From assembly GCA_027335985.1 (NCBI GenBank), contig DAHWGX010000068.1, forward strand, positions 1 to 13,293: a stretch of 13,293 nt of DNA. Direction: 5' to 3'. Both the position numbers and the translations under genes were made by a program. The notes under the pieces were generated by a model. The model did not search any database. It was not told the origin of the DNA and saw nothing but the letters and a program-made list of their open reading frames with translations. The stretch comes from Nitrospirota bacterium. Its GTDB lineage: Bacteria > Nitrospirota_A > Leptospirillia > Leptospirillales > Leptospirillaceae. Shown here one piece after another: positions 13,135-13,293 of the stretch (position 1 is the first letter of the stretch; the number at the start of each line of letters is the position of its first letter).

Positions 13135-13141
13135 CAATGAT
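13135..13141 (+). repeat. Right target-site duplication of the IS21 element
   Basis: CAATGAT, the second copy of the 7-bp duplication at 10427-10433. It fixes the right end of the element at 13134. Confidence 0.85.
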
Positions 13142-13293
13142 CTCGATGATGACCTCAAGAAGGTCGTCTGTTATCTTTTTGAGCGTCGTTCCACTCATCT
13201 GTCCAGACTTTTTCCGAACTTCCCACGGATCGACAAGGATATGGATCCTCCCGTCCACTTCCTTCTTTTTTTCCCGGGAGTAACAGATCGCCT
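13135..13293 (-). pseudogene. 5' part of the gene split by IS21, possible replication initiator; continues past window
   Basis: The frame is open to the right edge: ICYSREKKKEVDGRIHILVD, then PWEVRKKSGQMSGTTLKKIT and DDLLEVIIEI, before the insertion. The true start lies outside the window; a GTG at 13258 is not needed. As it stands, the frame runs into the IS and stops at 13010 after about 43 foreign residues. The helical, lysine-rich segment could be a winged-helix part of a Rep protein, but I cannot assign a family. Confidence 0.7.

Overview
The window is a piece of a conjugative plasmid or integrative element from a moderately GC-rich Gram-negative bacterium with strong Shine-Dalgarno sites. 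The taxon cannot be fixed from the sequence. Composition and codon use loosely recall acidophilic iron oxidisers such as Leptospirillum, but this is a guess. There are no rRNA, tRNA, CRISPR or housekeeping genes.

Positions 1-8240 (minus strand) hold one tightly packed DNA-transfer operon. Almost every junction is a short gap of 2-13 bases or a 1-4 base overlap (ATGA, GTGA, TAATG). In transcription order it encodes a small ribbon-helix-helix (RHH) protein with a 31-residue exported peptide nested out of frame in its 3' end, an 80-aa unknown, a 73-aa basic unknown, a 121-residue frame with an N-terminal membrane segment that runs through the putative oriT, a TrwA-like RHH protein, a two-helix membrane protein, two tandem paralogous TrwB/TraD-type coupling ATPases, a 59-aa RMF-like protein, and a MobF (TrwC/TraI) relaxase-helicase cut by the left edge. 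The order is that of R388 trwA-trwB-trwC, with trwB expanded into three genes: membrane part, motor A, and motor B with its own C-terminal membrane anchor and Cys-containing tail. The putative oriT lies just upstream of the trwA-like gene (about 7177-7400). It contains GAACCGCC-type repeats, an R388/F-like nic sequence and a GC hairpin. Its orientation would make the tra genes enter the recipient last.

Positions 8351-9589 (plus strand) hold a visibly AT-richer gene for a long coiled-coil protein with two membrane helices. It is divergent from the operon and looks like independently acquired cargo.

Positions 9590-10001 are non-coding: a terminator-like hairpin, a long imperfect hairpin and four tandem 20-21 bp iterons, consistent with a plasmid origin. 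They abut the 3' end of a minus-strand gene that may be the replication initiator. That gene is split by a 2701-bp IS21-family element (10434-13134; istA and istB intact) flanked by a 7-bp duplication, CAATGAT. Removing the element and one duplication copy restores the reading frame exactly, so the insertion looks recent.

The most unusual features are the split and duplicated coupling ATPase, the RMF-like gene between coupling protein and relaxase, and the oriT-like sequence inside an open coupled reading frame.
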